Position numbers and translations under genes: made by a program. The notes under the pieces are model-generated. The model did no database searches. It was not told the DNA's origin and was given only the letters and a program-made list of their open reading frames with translations. Source: Helianthus annuus (taxonomy: Eukaryota; Streptophyta; Magnoliopsida; Asterales; Asteraceae). From it: a stretch of 64,000 bases of DNA. Shown here piece after piece: positions 45,520 through 56,900 of the stretch; positions within the stretch are counted from its first letter, which is position 1; each line of letters starts with the position of its first letter. The DNA is taken from positions 53,498,464 through 53,562,463 of the forward strand of contig NC_035441.2 of NCBI RefSeq assembly GCF_002127325.2, given 5' to 3'.

Positions 45520-46590
45520 ATGGATTCTGAGTTTTACAACGCGTTTGCTACAACTCCTGCTAGTCCGACCGACATTGCTAAGAATATGACAATGGAAAAT
45601 GAAACCGGAACGATGCAAAAACCCCCGAAACTCATGGGAATTGAAGATTATCACGGATGGAAGAAACGGTTCGAGAATTGGGTGCAGGCGAATCATCTAA
45701 AAGCTTGGGAGAGCATCGAAACTGAATACGTTAGACCACAAAACGCTATGAGAGTTGATAAGATCATTTCTGAATTCAGTGAGCAAGAGAAAGAGAGTTA
45801 TAAAGGAGAGAAAATGATGATCAATCTGTTACAACAAGCAGTAAAAGAGGATATTTTTGTGTTACTCCAACATGATGACAATGCTTACTCTATCTGGGAA
45901 GCTCTTAAAAAGAAGTTTGAAGGAAGTACCGAGATGATACAGAGTAAAGCAGCATTGCTGAAAAAGGAGTTTGAATTGTTTGCGTGTATGCCTGGTGAAA
46001 CGACCAAGACTCTTATTGAAGGATACTGTCATTTGGTTCGCACTATGTCACAGTTGAAGATTACAAAAACTCCAGCTGAATGGGTTGAGAAGCTTGCTGA
46101 TGCGTTACCGCAAAAGGAATGGGGCACATATCTGATGATATTGAAGAATTCCAGACAGTTTAGCAGGCTATCGATTACACAGTTTATTGAGAAACTGGAG
46201 GCACAGGATCTGGAGCAGCAGAAAATTGCCAGAATGAACAGTTCTACTCATCAGCAAGATATCAAACTGTATTATAAAGGAAATGTTCAAACTGCTGAAG
46301 CCAGTCCAAAGATCCAAACTGCATTTAGTGCTGGAAATGAGTCTCCGCCTAGTAGTCAAGGATCAGTCAATACTAGTGGGTTCTCAACAGTAAATCCTCC
46401 AAGTGTTCAAAGTGCATCTGCTGGAAATGGACATTCGATTCAGTGCAATGTAGCTCTACATCTTCAAAACGGTCAAAATTATTCTGAAGAAGTCGTAAAG
46501 CATCATATGGGATTACTGGTCACTGCATTGAAAGCTAAAAGATCCTCTAAAGGGGACCCACCTAAAGTCGAGCCGTCATCTCTCTGCTGA
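45520..46590 (+). CDS. gag: Copia-type gag (UBN2 family), shortened
   Basis: 356 residues, open from ATG (MDSEFYNAFATTPASPTDIA). The conserved Copia gag region is clear: KLMGIEDYHGWKKRFENWVQ, then AYSIWEALKKKFEGS, then SKAALLKKEFELFACMPGE and a C-terminal IEKLEAQDLEQQKIARMNSS. There is no zinc knuckle, protease or pol. After about residue 335 the sequence runs into what is 3' non-coding sequence in the related element, so this looks like an internal-deletion derivative whose C-terminus is accidental. It could still be translated. Confidence 0.8.
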   Translation: MDSEFYNAFATTPASPTDIAKNMTMENETGTMQKPPKLMGIEDYHGWKKRFENWVQANHLKAWESIETEYVRPQNAMRVDKIISEFSEQEKESYKGEKMMINLLQQAVKEDIFVLLQHDDNAYSIWEALKKKFEGSTEMIQSKAALLKKEFELFACMPGETTKTLIEGYCHLVRTMSQLKITKTPAEWVEKLADALPQKEWGTYLMILKNSRQFSRLSITQFIEKLEAQDLEQQKIARMNSSTHQQDIKLYYKGNVQTAEASPKIQTAFSAGNESPPSSQGSVNTSGFSTVNPPSVQSASAGNGHSIQCNVALHLQNGQNYSEEVVKHHMGLLVTALKAKRSSKGDPPKVEPSSLC

Positions 46591-47475
46591 ACGGAAGTTC
46601 TGACCTGAGCTCTCACGGCCCTCGCATTTAACCCCTGAACAGATATCATCTGTGGTATACTCACCTGTAAGACTGAATATTGGGATCTGGATACGGGAGT
46701 ATATTCAAGTAGTCGGACACACGGATAAGTTTAAGTTCTTAAAACATTAATATCGTATCTCGGATCAGTTGAAATTTGTGTGAAAATTTAAGTGGACAAA
46801 CATACTGACAATCTAGGTGAATTGTTTAGAACTTAAAATGAAATCAAGCTTAACGGTGTTGGTGATTTGTCTCATAAGCTGATATGATCCTCTTACACGA
46901 ACTCGCAAAAATAATGTTTGTAAATATTTCTTTATTGCATTTCATTTCTTTTATGTCAAAAATCCAAAAAGATTTTCAGTGTGTTTTAGCATAAATTTTT
47001 GAAAAATTCAAAAATATTTTCGACAACTGATATTGAAAAGTTGATGTTCAAAATTCCGAGCGCTAAACATGATGAACAAATGGTTTGGGAGAGTGTGTTG
47101 GTTTTTGAAAACAAAATTAATATATATCTCCAAGTGGTTCTTCAAATTGTAAAATCATTCTGTGATTGTATAATTTCTGCGAATGATTCATTAGATATGT
47201 TCATATTATCATCGGGAGATTTATTTTTGGGTAGAGGATGTGCAGGTTTCAAAGAGATAGAGATCCAGGTTCCGATACCTGAAGTCTTTGTGATTACAAC
47301 AAGCCAGACTGCGATCCCAACATTTCGAAAGGGGAAGTCTGAAGACATCCAAGTAGAGATTGTTCGTGGAGAGTCTGTTGGTGATGATGAAAAGAGAAGA
47401 GAAAGATTTGAGGATGCTTTCACTGATAAAGACTGAAGTCGTTGAAGACTCGACACTTTAGACTCGTCAACATCT
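46591..47475 (+). other. 3' region of Copia-type fragment
   Basis: An open frame at 46999-47436 (145 codons) has no recognisable domain and lies in a region that is non-coding in the related element. I treat it as untranslated. Confidence 0.5.
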
Positions 47476-47486
47476 GAGGGGGAGTC

Positions 47487-48118
47487 TGTTGGTGCAGTCA
47501 TCTGTCAACTTCGTCTAATGTCGAGTCCGGGTTGCGTTATGGTTTTGATCAAACAGGATGTCGTCAAATATGATGATGACATCATATGTTTACTTCATAA
47601 ATTCATCATCACACAAAAGACAAATCAAGAAGTGGTCCAATAAGGTGATGCCTATTGAAAGACCAATGAGGAGTTTCCATATTATGGTCCAATCATTTGA
47701 TGTGGCACAAGAAGTATATTAGCCGTTTGAAGTTAAAAGATATAATAGTTCACTAGAAGACAAAAGATGGAAGGTCAAATGATAAGGATCGCTTATTTGA
47801 CAACATGTGGAATCGCTTTTACGGCTTGCATGATGGATCGCTTATTCGGCAAGCATGTGGATCGCTTTTGTGGCAATGTATTATGAGCGGTCCTAGACTA
47901 GTATATATAGGCTTGATGTTCATTTCATTTGTAACAGAGTTCAGAATTGATACCGAGGTATTGCCGGTTTTTCCTTGTAATCGAAACGTTGTAAAATCAA
48001 TATACAAGAGGATTAAAGTGTGATACAAGCTGTGTACGCATCTGTTTCCTTGTTTCCGCCTCTGAAACGGAGTTGAGCTCTTCCGAACGACTCGTTTAGG
48101 TCGAAATTCGATCCTACA
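47487..48118 (+). repeat. 3' LTR of Copia-type fragment (632 bp)
   Basis: Starts TGTTGGTGCAGTC after a GGGGGAG polypurine tract and ends CGATCCTACA. A TATA box (TATATATAGG) is at about 47899-47908. Confidence 0.85.
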
Positions 48119-48411
48119 TGGTCGTACCGATCCGGACGACGATACTACCGCTGGGAGTCCCATGCTACCAGCAGGAGATCGAGAGGACGTCACTATGTTC
48201 CTCCCACCCACCCCCGCAACACATACCTCAGCACTGTAAAGCGCCCTGATAGCCAACCCTACAGGCCGAAATCTACGGCCGAAAACTCCAAGTTCGTCCC
48301 AAGAATCGCCAACGCCGATGACAGCACCACGAAATTCCCATTGAACATTGGGAAATACAATTGTTCTTCCGATCCGAACGACCACAGAAATATCTTCACC
48401 GGCGTGGGGTG
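48119..48411 (+). pseudogene. inverted fragment of Tat gag
   Basis: The plus strand reads SKFVPRIANADDSTTKFPLN and SSDPNDHRNIFTG, a diverged copy of the gag at about 44700-44990 in the opposite orientation. It ends in GGGGTG, shared with the truncated LTR that follows. Confidence 0.85.
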
Positions 48412-49030
48412 CTCCTTGTTACCACTCTTCGGCGTGAGAATCAGTAGTTTGCTTGGGAAGCAAAGTGTGATAGTAGTAGTAGTGAGAGAGTTGTGAAGAG
48501 ATACTTCAAACCAGGTTTGGGGTTGGTATTTATAGCCGAGGAGTGAAGGAGGAGGTGAACGGATAGACTGACGACATGCTGCACCTTTGCAGGTGTGTCA
48601 GGCTTGTCGGTTGTGGAGGTGAAGCCACGTCAGCCTGTAGCTTACGTATGGCCTGACAGGCGACTGTCATTGGTGCCACTTGCTCTGAAGTGTTAGTCCC
48701 ACTTGCCTCGTGGGCAGGATGCGGTGCTGCGCCGCATCGCTGCCTGCGGTAACTACCGTTGTTTCCGCGTCCTCACTCTGGCTAAGTTTGCGGGATGCGG
48801 TGCCAAGCCGCATCGCCACTTGTGGTGACTGTTGCTGTTGCCCAGATCCCTTGTCGTGACGAAAATGTTAATAAGATGCGGTGCCAGCCGCATCGTTATG
48901 TACATCCGTTTTCATACACCAGGTAAGGCTTCTTCTTATCCTTTGACAATATTGGATTCGAAGGATGCGTCCGCATGGACTGCTGGTGGGGGTTATTTGA
49001 TAAGGGTAATGGTCACTCGCGGTTTAGCTG
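48405..49030 (-). repeat. truncated Tat LTR
   Basis: Aligns to 49195-49790 and 20425-21050 but lacks both LTR ends. It lies between the inverted gag scrap and the 5' LTR, where the leader of the Tat element should be. Confidence 0.85.
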
Positions 49031-49037
49031 GCTCCAA

Positions 49038-49822
49038 TGATGAAACAATGGTTAACCGGGCAGGGTTAACTCACTGGTCTCGTCAAGAAGGGTTAATCCC
49101 TTCCTCTCGAGGATCGCTGGCTGGATCGTCCGCCGGTTGATCTCCTGCAAAAGGAAACAAGCCGTGACTCATAACAAGGAGGATGGGGTGGGGGGTGCTC
49201 CTTGTTACCACTCTCCGGCGTGAGAATCAGTAGTTTGCTTGGGAAGCAAAGTGTGATAGTAGTAGTAGTGAGAGAGTTGTGAAGAGATACCTTAAACCTG
49301 GTTTGGGGTTGGTATTTATAGCCGAGGAGTGAAGGAGGAGGTGAACGGATAGACTGACGACATGCTGCACCTTTGCAGGTGTGTCAGGCTTGTCGGTTGT
49401 GGAGGTGAAGCCATGTCAGCCTGTCGCTTACGTATGGCCTGACAGGCGACTGTCATTGGTGCCACTTGCTCTTCAGTGTCAGTCCCACTTGCATCGCTGC
49501 CTGCGGTAACTACCGTTGTTTCCGCTTCCTCACTTTGGCTAAGTTTGCGGGATGCGGTGCCAGGCCGCATCGCCACTTGTGGAGACGTTGCTGTTGCCCA
49601 GATCCCTTGTCGTGACGAAAATGTTCATAAGATGCGGTGCCAGCCGCATCGTTATGTACATCCGTTTTCATACACCAGGTAAGGCTTCTTCTTATCCTTT
49701 GACTGATTGGATTCGAAGGATGCGTCCGCATGGACGCAGTTCATTGCTGGTGGGGGTTATTTGATAAGGGTAAAGGTCACTCGCGGTTTAGCTGGTGCGA
49801 GGTTTAGGACCATACCCCTTCA
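49038..49822 (-). repeat. 5' LTR of Tat element
   Basis: Same family as 20267-21081, with a deletion of about 30 bp near 49490. Its outer end is followed by AACAT (49823-49827), the partner of 20262-20266. Inside it, the minus strand reads TTGGAGC, the beginning of a possible primer binding site, before the truncated LTR takes over. Confidence 0.9.
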
Positions 49823-49827
49823 AACAT

Positions 49828-50962
49828 TTTATTGGAATGTCACTTAAGGAAAGTTACATTACCTTAAATTCCATCGATTTTGATTAAAGGATTTAATTCT
49901 AATTCAAATTTCTTTCTTACACCATGGTAAATACCTTTTAGGAGATTTTTTTTCATATCAGTATCATAATGCATCATGTAATGGTTAATGCCCTTTCATT
50001 TAGGCTATAGAGTGTGGTCATGGCTCTTATGGTCTCCATGACCCTCCACATCAGCGCCATGTCACTCACTTCTAATCCATCATCCAAAACCAATACCCTA
50101 AGGGTATGGTCATGACCTAAACCACTATTTTCGTATTTTAATTTATTTTTGTGAAAAGGAAAGGAAATATTTAAAAAAGAAAATAGACCCATGGTTGTCA
50201 TGGTTTAATCCGTGCCAACCATGGTGGATGAGGCAATGGGGTGGTGTAGCAATCCATTAATGGTTTTATGTGGCATTGATGACCCAACCCATGCCCCCAC
50301 ACCGTTTAAGCTTATTAGTTTCCTTGTTTCTCCCTTATTTGGGCATTATTCTAAAAAAATGTCTTTCCCTCTTCATGCCCCTATAACACCCATAGAGGAT
50401 AGTGTAAGGGCATTATCAAAACTTTTCACGCCCTTATAAAGCCCCATTACGTATGACCTAATTCAACCAAACATTTTCATCCAATACTCTTTCTCCTAAT
50501 TTTGGTATGTTTCCAAACCTTTATAAGAAATACATGACAAGTCTTTTAGGCCAGGAGGGGTGCTCATCGAAGAAGACACCACCATCCGTGTCATGTCATC
50601 TATCCGACAACCACCGGCCCGAACCAAGTGTGGAACCCGTTCGGGTACTACTCACACACCATTACATATCTCTCTCTCCTCAGCAACACACACACACAAA
50701 AGCCAACTCGCCGATTCGGTTAACCCCATCCAAACCGCTGCCGGCGGTGTTCCCAGTCGGGTTGGCGATACCCAATACTGGTACTCGATGACGCCTCGAG
50801 TGCCCTTAACACAATTTTGTTTATATTAGAATTTCAAACTTAATTCACTGGAAATAACGCAATGGTGTTAGTGACTTAAATAGGGTTTAAAGTAGGAGGT
50901 TAGAGGTTCAATCCCGCAACGTCAAATGTATGTTCATTCTGCTTTTTAAAGTATAAAATAAT
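49828..50962. other. intergenic, no gene seen
   Basis: Before the Tat insertion this sequence was contiguous with 20261. It is AT-rich with short open stretches (50212-50439, 50507-50829) that match no family I know. GAGGTTCAATCCC at 50910-50922 resembles an RNA polymerase III box B, but no convincing box A precedes it. Confidence 0.45.
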
Positions 50963-51361
50963 TGTTGGAAATTTAGATATTATGAATGGATATTAATTTA
51001 GTGAGATTATAATTTAATGAAATTATAATTATTTACAAGACTATATTCATATGGAACATAAACTGTTAAGTAGAGTTTTTATGTCAATTTATTAGTTTTT
51101 ATTAGAGTTTATATCTCTAATAAATCTCTAATTAAGTACTAGACTCTTCATATGAACATAAATTCTTAAGTAGAGTTTTTATGTCAATCTATTAGTTTTT
51201 ATTAGAGTTTATGTCTCTAATAAATATCTAATTAAGTGAGACTTCTCTCTACCCCATGTCTCTTGTATTAAAAGTAGGCTATGTGCCTAACTTGATGGTT
51301 TATTTTTTATTTTTTATATATAAAACTAAAAGAGTAAGAATACAAGAGGGAGACATAAAGA
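50963..51361 (+). repeat. left part of an LTR split by the gag-only element
   Basis: Starts TGTTGGAAATTTAG, an LTR-like beginning, and has a TATA box (TATATATAAA, 51315-51324). An imperfect tandem duplication of about 101 bp lies at 51046-51239. The sequence appears to continue at 59180 after the gag-only element. The same TAGAGTTTTATGTC phrases recur at 60190-61060, which suggests a large non-coding (LARD-like) retroelement. Confidence 0.45.
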
Positions 51362-51812
51362 TGTTGGATCGTCGTTGACCCTGAATGAGTCGATCAGAAG
51401 AGTCGTTTATCTAATTCAAAGGCGGAATCGATGAATCAGACGCTCAAACTAAATATAATGCTTCACTTTATTGATTTTGACAAAGTTTACAACCTGGAAG
51501 CAATTTGGCAGCACTTCGTTACAGAATCAGAACCGTTACCAAATGAACTAACCATGCACCTATTTATAGTGAAATGGGTTCGCTCTAAAGGACATCCATA
51601 TAAGCGAACCTGTCTGGTTCGCTTATGTGAACAACCAAATAAGCGAATCTGTCAAGTGTGTGTGGTTCGCTTATATGGACCATGTCCATATAAGCGGACC
51701 TCCTTGTTTAACCAACACTTTTCTGTTCTCGAACCTCGTGCACCCAATATTCTATCCTATCCTAATCTAATACATGATACAAGACGAAGTCAATAGACAT
51801 AGTGCACTAACA
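51362..51812 (-). repeat. 3' LTR of gag-only Copia-type element
   Basis: On the minus strand TGTTAGTGCACTATG...GATCCAACA. The TATA box (minus CTATAAATAG) is at 51560-51569. It contains facing copies of GGTTCGCTTAT and ATAAGCGAACC, so it can fold on itself. Confidence 0.92.
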
Positions 51813-53989
51813 GACTCCCCCTCGGATATTGACGAAGTCTTCAGTGACCATTCTCTGTTATGCCACCTCTTCAGTCTTGATCATCTTTCCATCTTGCTCA
51901 GATTGTAACAATGTAAGCACCTTTCAATCTTTCTCTTTAATCATCTTTCTCTCTTTGACTTTTTCACCAAGATCTCATCATTAGCTTTATCATCAACTTT
52001 TTCATTGTCAGCTGGCTCCCCCTCTCGTCAAACTTCCGTGCTTTTAGGATCGACACCTAGCTTTCCAGATACAAGCTCTTCCAGGAACGATACCTGACTC
52101 TTTGTATGCTTTCGTTTTCATTGAGCTCGTCTTCAGACTCCCCCTAAGACTCGGCTTTCGGGATCGTAGTCTGGATTTTTCCTGTAATCACTCATACAAA
52201 TAATAAGTAACATCATTTTAAAATCATCAATCAGTAACCGTAATCTGGTACTATACAACTTTCTAAAACACTCCCCCTATCAACAATATTTCTGATTTTG
52301 ACATTGTTAAAGAATCCAACTCCCCCACAGATTATCATTCAAGTTCAAATTAATGACCTTGAAGATATTTCACAAACTGTTTTTGAACTTTTATAGAAAT
52401 TTCAAGTTTCAAATTAATGAACTTGTTTTATTTTCAGAAACACAATCAGCTTGCTTAGATTTTGAAACTCAGCAACTCAGACATCGGTTTATCGAAAATA
52501 AAGCAGAAATCAAAATCTTTTTGTATTTTCTGAAAATATAAAGCAGTAAAGAAATATATACAAACATATTTACAGACAATATTTTTGTTTAAGTATGCGT
52601 CAGAGGATCATATCAGTTTTTGACAAGTCACAAATACCGTTGAGCTTAGCTACACATTAAGAATTAAACAATTCACTTAGATTGTCGATATACTGATCCA
52701 CTTAAATTTTCATACAAATTTCAACTGATTCAGGATACGAATTAGATGTTTTAAGACCTTAAACTCATTCATGTGTCCCACCTCTTGAATATACTCCCGT
52801 ATCCAGAATCTCAATATTCAGTCTTACAGGTAAGAATACTACAATGATATCTGTTCATAAATTAGGTATGCGAGAACTGAGGGATCTCAGGTCGATACTT
52901 CCGTATGCGCAGAGAGATATCAGTTTCGACTTTTTGGTATGTCCCCTTTAGAGGATCTTTTAGCATTACAACAGCAGTGACTATCAATTTTATTGTTTCA
53001 TCTGCATGCTGAGGGTTTATGCTGTGTTTCAAGCATTCGGTGAAAGTATTATCCAAAGACTAGGTCAGAACTTCCATTCAGCAGAAGTCCCGGAATAATA
53101 ATACCCCAGACATCATAGAGTATAAAAACCTAGTATATCAGAATACGAGACCTTTCAAACGAGATTTCAGGGGTTACCTATATATCCAAGTAGTGTTCCC
53201 CACAAAATAAGTAAGTTTGAACTTAAGTTTATATCCCGAAAAAGTCTACTAAGTATATAAAAACCTATCGACATATCATCAGTGAGACTGTTTAACGCTA
53301 TTTAATCATTACAATTCTTTAGCATACTGTAACTGTCTACTGATGTACTATCATCTCCTCTTTTTACACAAAACTCAAATTTTTGAATTTTATCATGTTT
53401 TTGACTAATGTTTTTGTATTTTCTGACAATTTTTCTCCCCCTAAAATGCAAAATCATTAAAGAAATTTGACAAACCGGTACTGATAGCTTTATTTCGCCA
53501 TCCATTTGCTGCTTAGAGTGCTCTGATTTGCAGAAAAACTATTATCAAGTACACCCATGATTTACAACCCATTGATTTTGCCCGTTAGAAAACCGTGCTT
53601 CAATATGTGACAGAAATCATGCTTGTTCAGCCGTGAGGGTTTCGGCATAGTCCATCAACACTTATTCTAACAAAATTAACCACAACCATCACAAACATCA
53701 ACCAAACGAACAAACAACAAACAAACAAACAACAAACATCACATATTGTTCAAATTTTCACAAAACAACACACAAACTCCCTGTCTGACCAAACCAGGGT
53801 TCATCTTCTTCCTACTCTAGTGCCAGGCTACTCTTAGTTGCATTCTGACAATCTTCGGCACCATTGAGTACCTGCACATTCAAGCTTTATCAAATACGCA
53901 AACAATTTGACACAAACAAAATTTCAATCAATAAAGATAGATGCCGATTCATGCTTCACGATAAAAGAAGCTCCGGCAATTCCAACCGT
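51813..53989 (-). other. 3' non-coding region of gag-only element
   Basis: No domain found on either strand. Several GGGGGAG polypurine-like motifs occur on the minus strand (near 51820, 52017, 52139, 52271 and 52322), only the first of which borders the LTR. A CAAACAAACAAAC-type simple repeat lies near 53700-53730. Confidence 0.6.
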
Positions 53990-56900
53990 TTAATCAAACA
54001 TTGTGTCCACCCAAGCCTCATCAGCCTTGGGTGTAACCTTGACTCTAGCAACCTGAATCTTAAAGTTTTCAGCCTTGAGTGGTGGAAAATTTTCATCATA
54101 GGCAATCGAAATTGAATCCTCAGCTTTCTTCATCTTAGAAAATGAACTTTCTATTTCTGTTTTCGATTTCCAGATTTGTTTTTGTTTCTCATTTTTAACC
54201 AAATCAACATGTTTCTTAACACTCCATGCTTGACCATTTGGTGTTCCACGTTTGTAAAAATGTGAATCTTTTTGAACACTTTGGTTTTGAACCACAACTT
54301 TTGGTTTCCAAACCTCTTGGGGTTTTGTCATCTCAACTGATGTTTTCCAACTTTGTGTTGTTCTGAACCTGGGTGTGTGAGAATTCCAGATTTGTCTTGA
54401 ATCAAACCTGTTCTGGTTTGATTTCCAATTTTGATTCGAAGCAAACTTGTTTGTGTTGTACCTCCAAGTTTGTTTTGAATCAAATCTGGTTAACCTTTGT
54501 CTCACATTCTCAGATTTTTGTTTCTCAGCATCAATCTTCATTTGATCAACATCCACAGGTTTTAGATTTGGACACTTGCGTGCAAGATGTTCTTTTTGAT
54601 CACATTTGAAACATGTTCTCATGGACACATCTTTGACCTGTGGTTGTTGCTTTCTCTTTTGTGCTTCAAATTCAGCATTAGACTGTCTCATTTTGAATTC
54701 TTTTTCTTTTGCTAAACTATCTCCTTGAAAAAAACTCATTTTTTCTTGATAATTTGGCGTCACATTTTTCTTCCAATTTTGTTTCCTTTTATAACCCAAT
54801 CCAGCCTTCATGTTTTTCTTTTTGACACCCGGTTTGTTATAAAAAGTTTTGTGACCTTTACCAGCAAACTTTGAAATTTCAGATTTTTCAATCTCAACCA
54901 TTTTGAAAACTTGATCAACCATTTCTGAAATCACATTCTGAATCGGGAATACAACATCTAAGAATAATTTGTCTGATCCAATCATGGTATAAACCAATCC
55001 CTTTGAATCATCATTCAAATTTTTCTTGGTTTTTGTGTTTTTCAGATATCCATCATGAAAGTTTCCCTCATTTTCATCTTGTGATTCAAATTTACCTGTA
55101 TCAACCGATTCTTCGTGAAAAACGCTTTCAACAACCTTACCTACCACCTCTGAATCACTAATATCATCAGATTTGGTATAAGTCACATCGATGTTATCGG
55201 GTAACTGATCAACCATGTTGATTACTTTTTCCACTTTCTTGCCATCATAGAATGTATAATTATTCTCCAACGGTGGTGGAACTTGATGGTATTCAGACCC
55301 TATTCCCTTTTTGTTCTTTTCAGACTCTTTCTCATCGGGTGTGATGTTGAAAATACGTTCCAGAATATATGAAGATGAATGATAGCTTTGCAATTTATTG
55401 ACCAACTTTTCTTTGTCTGCCAATTCTTGTTTAAGCTTAGCAACATCATCAATATATTGGTTTACCACTCTTTGTTTATCTTCAAATCTAGCTTCAAGAA
55501 ATTTAGTGTTTCTTTGACAAGCACATAATCTATCATCTAGACTTTTGACTTTACTTTTTAAAGTTTCATATGCTTCTTTTACAGTTTCATATGACAATTT
55601 CATTACATCATATTCCTTTTGCAACTCTTGAATTTTGATGTCTTTTGGAACACATTCATTGCAAATAGCTGAACACTTTTCTTTTAAAACCTTGTTTTCT
55701 ATTTCAAGATCATCACATTTTTGTTTCAATTTTTCATTTTCTTGTTTCAAAAACTTTTCAATTTCACTCATCTCATGACATTTTTCTTTGAAAATTTTAT
55801 TTATTTTAGTAAAATCAATGTCTCTTTTGTTGAGTTTTTCATCTTTCTCAATACAAGCACTGCACGTTTCCATGCATTTCTTGCATTGCTGTTCAGCTTC
55901 ATTATCAATTTTATCAGAAGTATCAGTTTGAATAGTTACCTCAATGACTGGCACTTTGGTTTCCTCAGTCTTCTGAATCTGATCTTCTTCAGCGACTTGC
56001 ACTTTGTCTTCAACATCTTCCTCGGCTTTCTTTTTAACCTTCTTCACTTCGCTCACCACCTTCTCACTTTCAGTCACAATCTCTTCGACTGTCAACTTCT
56101 TTTTCTTCTCCAGACTTGCAAAAATTACTTCCTGAATGCCTTCTTCAACCTGCTGTTTGTACCTTGGATTCTCTCTAAGGCCTTTGCACCACACATCCAC
56201 AGTAGGAATAGCAGCAACTAGTGCATCAAGGTCAACTGTCTTTGGATCAACAGTTGGGTTTCCTTGAGGATCAACATAGCATCCTTTATCTTTGCTCCAC
56301 CTACCTGCCCATGTTGCTTCTTTGTAAGCATTATACACATCATCCAATCTCATACGAGCATGTCTTTCTTCTCGAGTCAGTGTTACTTCAGCCACCATTG
56401 CTTTAGGCCCTACTTTGATAACCTCTTCATCATGTTGACTCCAATCATAACCTTCATCATCATAGATGATTAAACCAGGTGATTTTGCCTCTATCAACCC
56501 CTCTTTCCAATCAAGATTTTGAACCATAGATTCATAATCACCATCTATATTATCCATATTCTGATCACAAAATGACAAAGCAGCTCTTTTTTCTTTGGAT
56601 GATGCTCTATCAATTTGCTTTCTGATTAGCTGATCAGTGTTCTTGTGATATATTGCCTTTTTGTAATAATCCTCACGAAACGGATTTACACTTTCATCAG
56701 CTCTGTTGTTTGGACATTCTCTTTTGAAGTGACCTTTTTCCTTACATTTGAAGCAAGTTACTTTGTTCTTGTCAAAACCCAACTTCGTTTCAGGTCCTTC
56801 CAAACATCTTCTACCAGTGATCTCCATGAATCGTTGTGCTCTTCGAATGACACTTGCCATGCACCAACGAATATCCATGAGTTCCATTTCTTCTGGATCC

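Larger units (their letters stand above)
45309..48118 (+). mobile_element. Copia-type gag-only element fragment, 5' LTR missing
   Basis: Plus strand. Contains a gag ORF (45520-46590), a non-coding 3' region, the polypurine tract GAGGGGGAGTC (47476-47486) and one LTR (47487-48118). No 5' LTR or primer binding site is seen between 45309 and 45520. Its 3' region aligns with the 3' region of the gag-only element at 51362-59174 (for example GAATATTGGGATCTGGATAC versus its counterpart near 52800), so the two are relatives. The flank at 45308 is Tat gag on the minus strand, and the flank at 48119 is Tat gag on the plus strand, so the left border is a rearrangement. Confidence 0.75.
20267..49822 (-). 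mobile_element. Tat-lineage Ty3/Gypsy element with nested insertions (29.6 kb)
   Basis: Both ends are LTRs of one family in the same orientation, and the element is flanked by AACAT at 20262-20266 and 49823-49827. Minus-strand order is 5' LTR (49822-49038), rearranged leader, gag N-terminus (45308-44207), a nested chromovirus, gag C-terminus, protease, RT, two RNases H, integrase, a long 3' region with an ORF on the opposite strand, and 3' LTR (21081-20267). A second, archaeal-like RNase H and an antisense ORF downstream of pol are known traits of the Tat/Ogre group. Pol carries at least five stops or frameshifts, so it is inactive. Confidence 0.88.

Noticed and set aside
46999..47436. 145-codon ORF in the Copia-type fragment
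   Set aside because: No known domain, and it lies in a part that is untranslated in the related gag-only element; kept only as a note in the 3' region.
50850..50960. Possible SINE or tRNA gene from a box B-like GAGGTTCAATCCC
   Set aside because: No cloverleaf can be drawn and no convincing box A lies upstream; noted only in the intergenic entry.
55721..56221. 166-codon plus-strand ORF rich in Phe and Leu, resembling a membrane protein
   Set aside because: It is the reverse complement of the Lys/Glu-rich coiled coil of the 1341-residue Gag; the hydrophobicity is an artefact.
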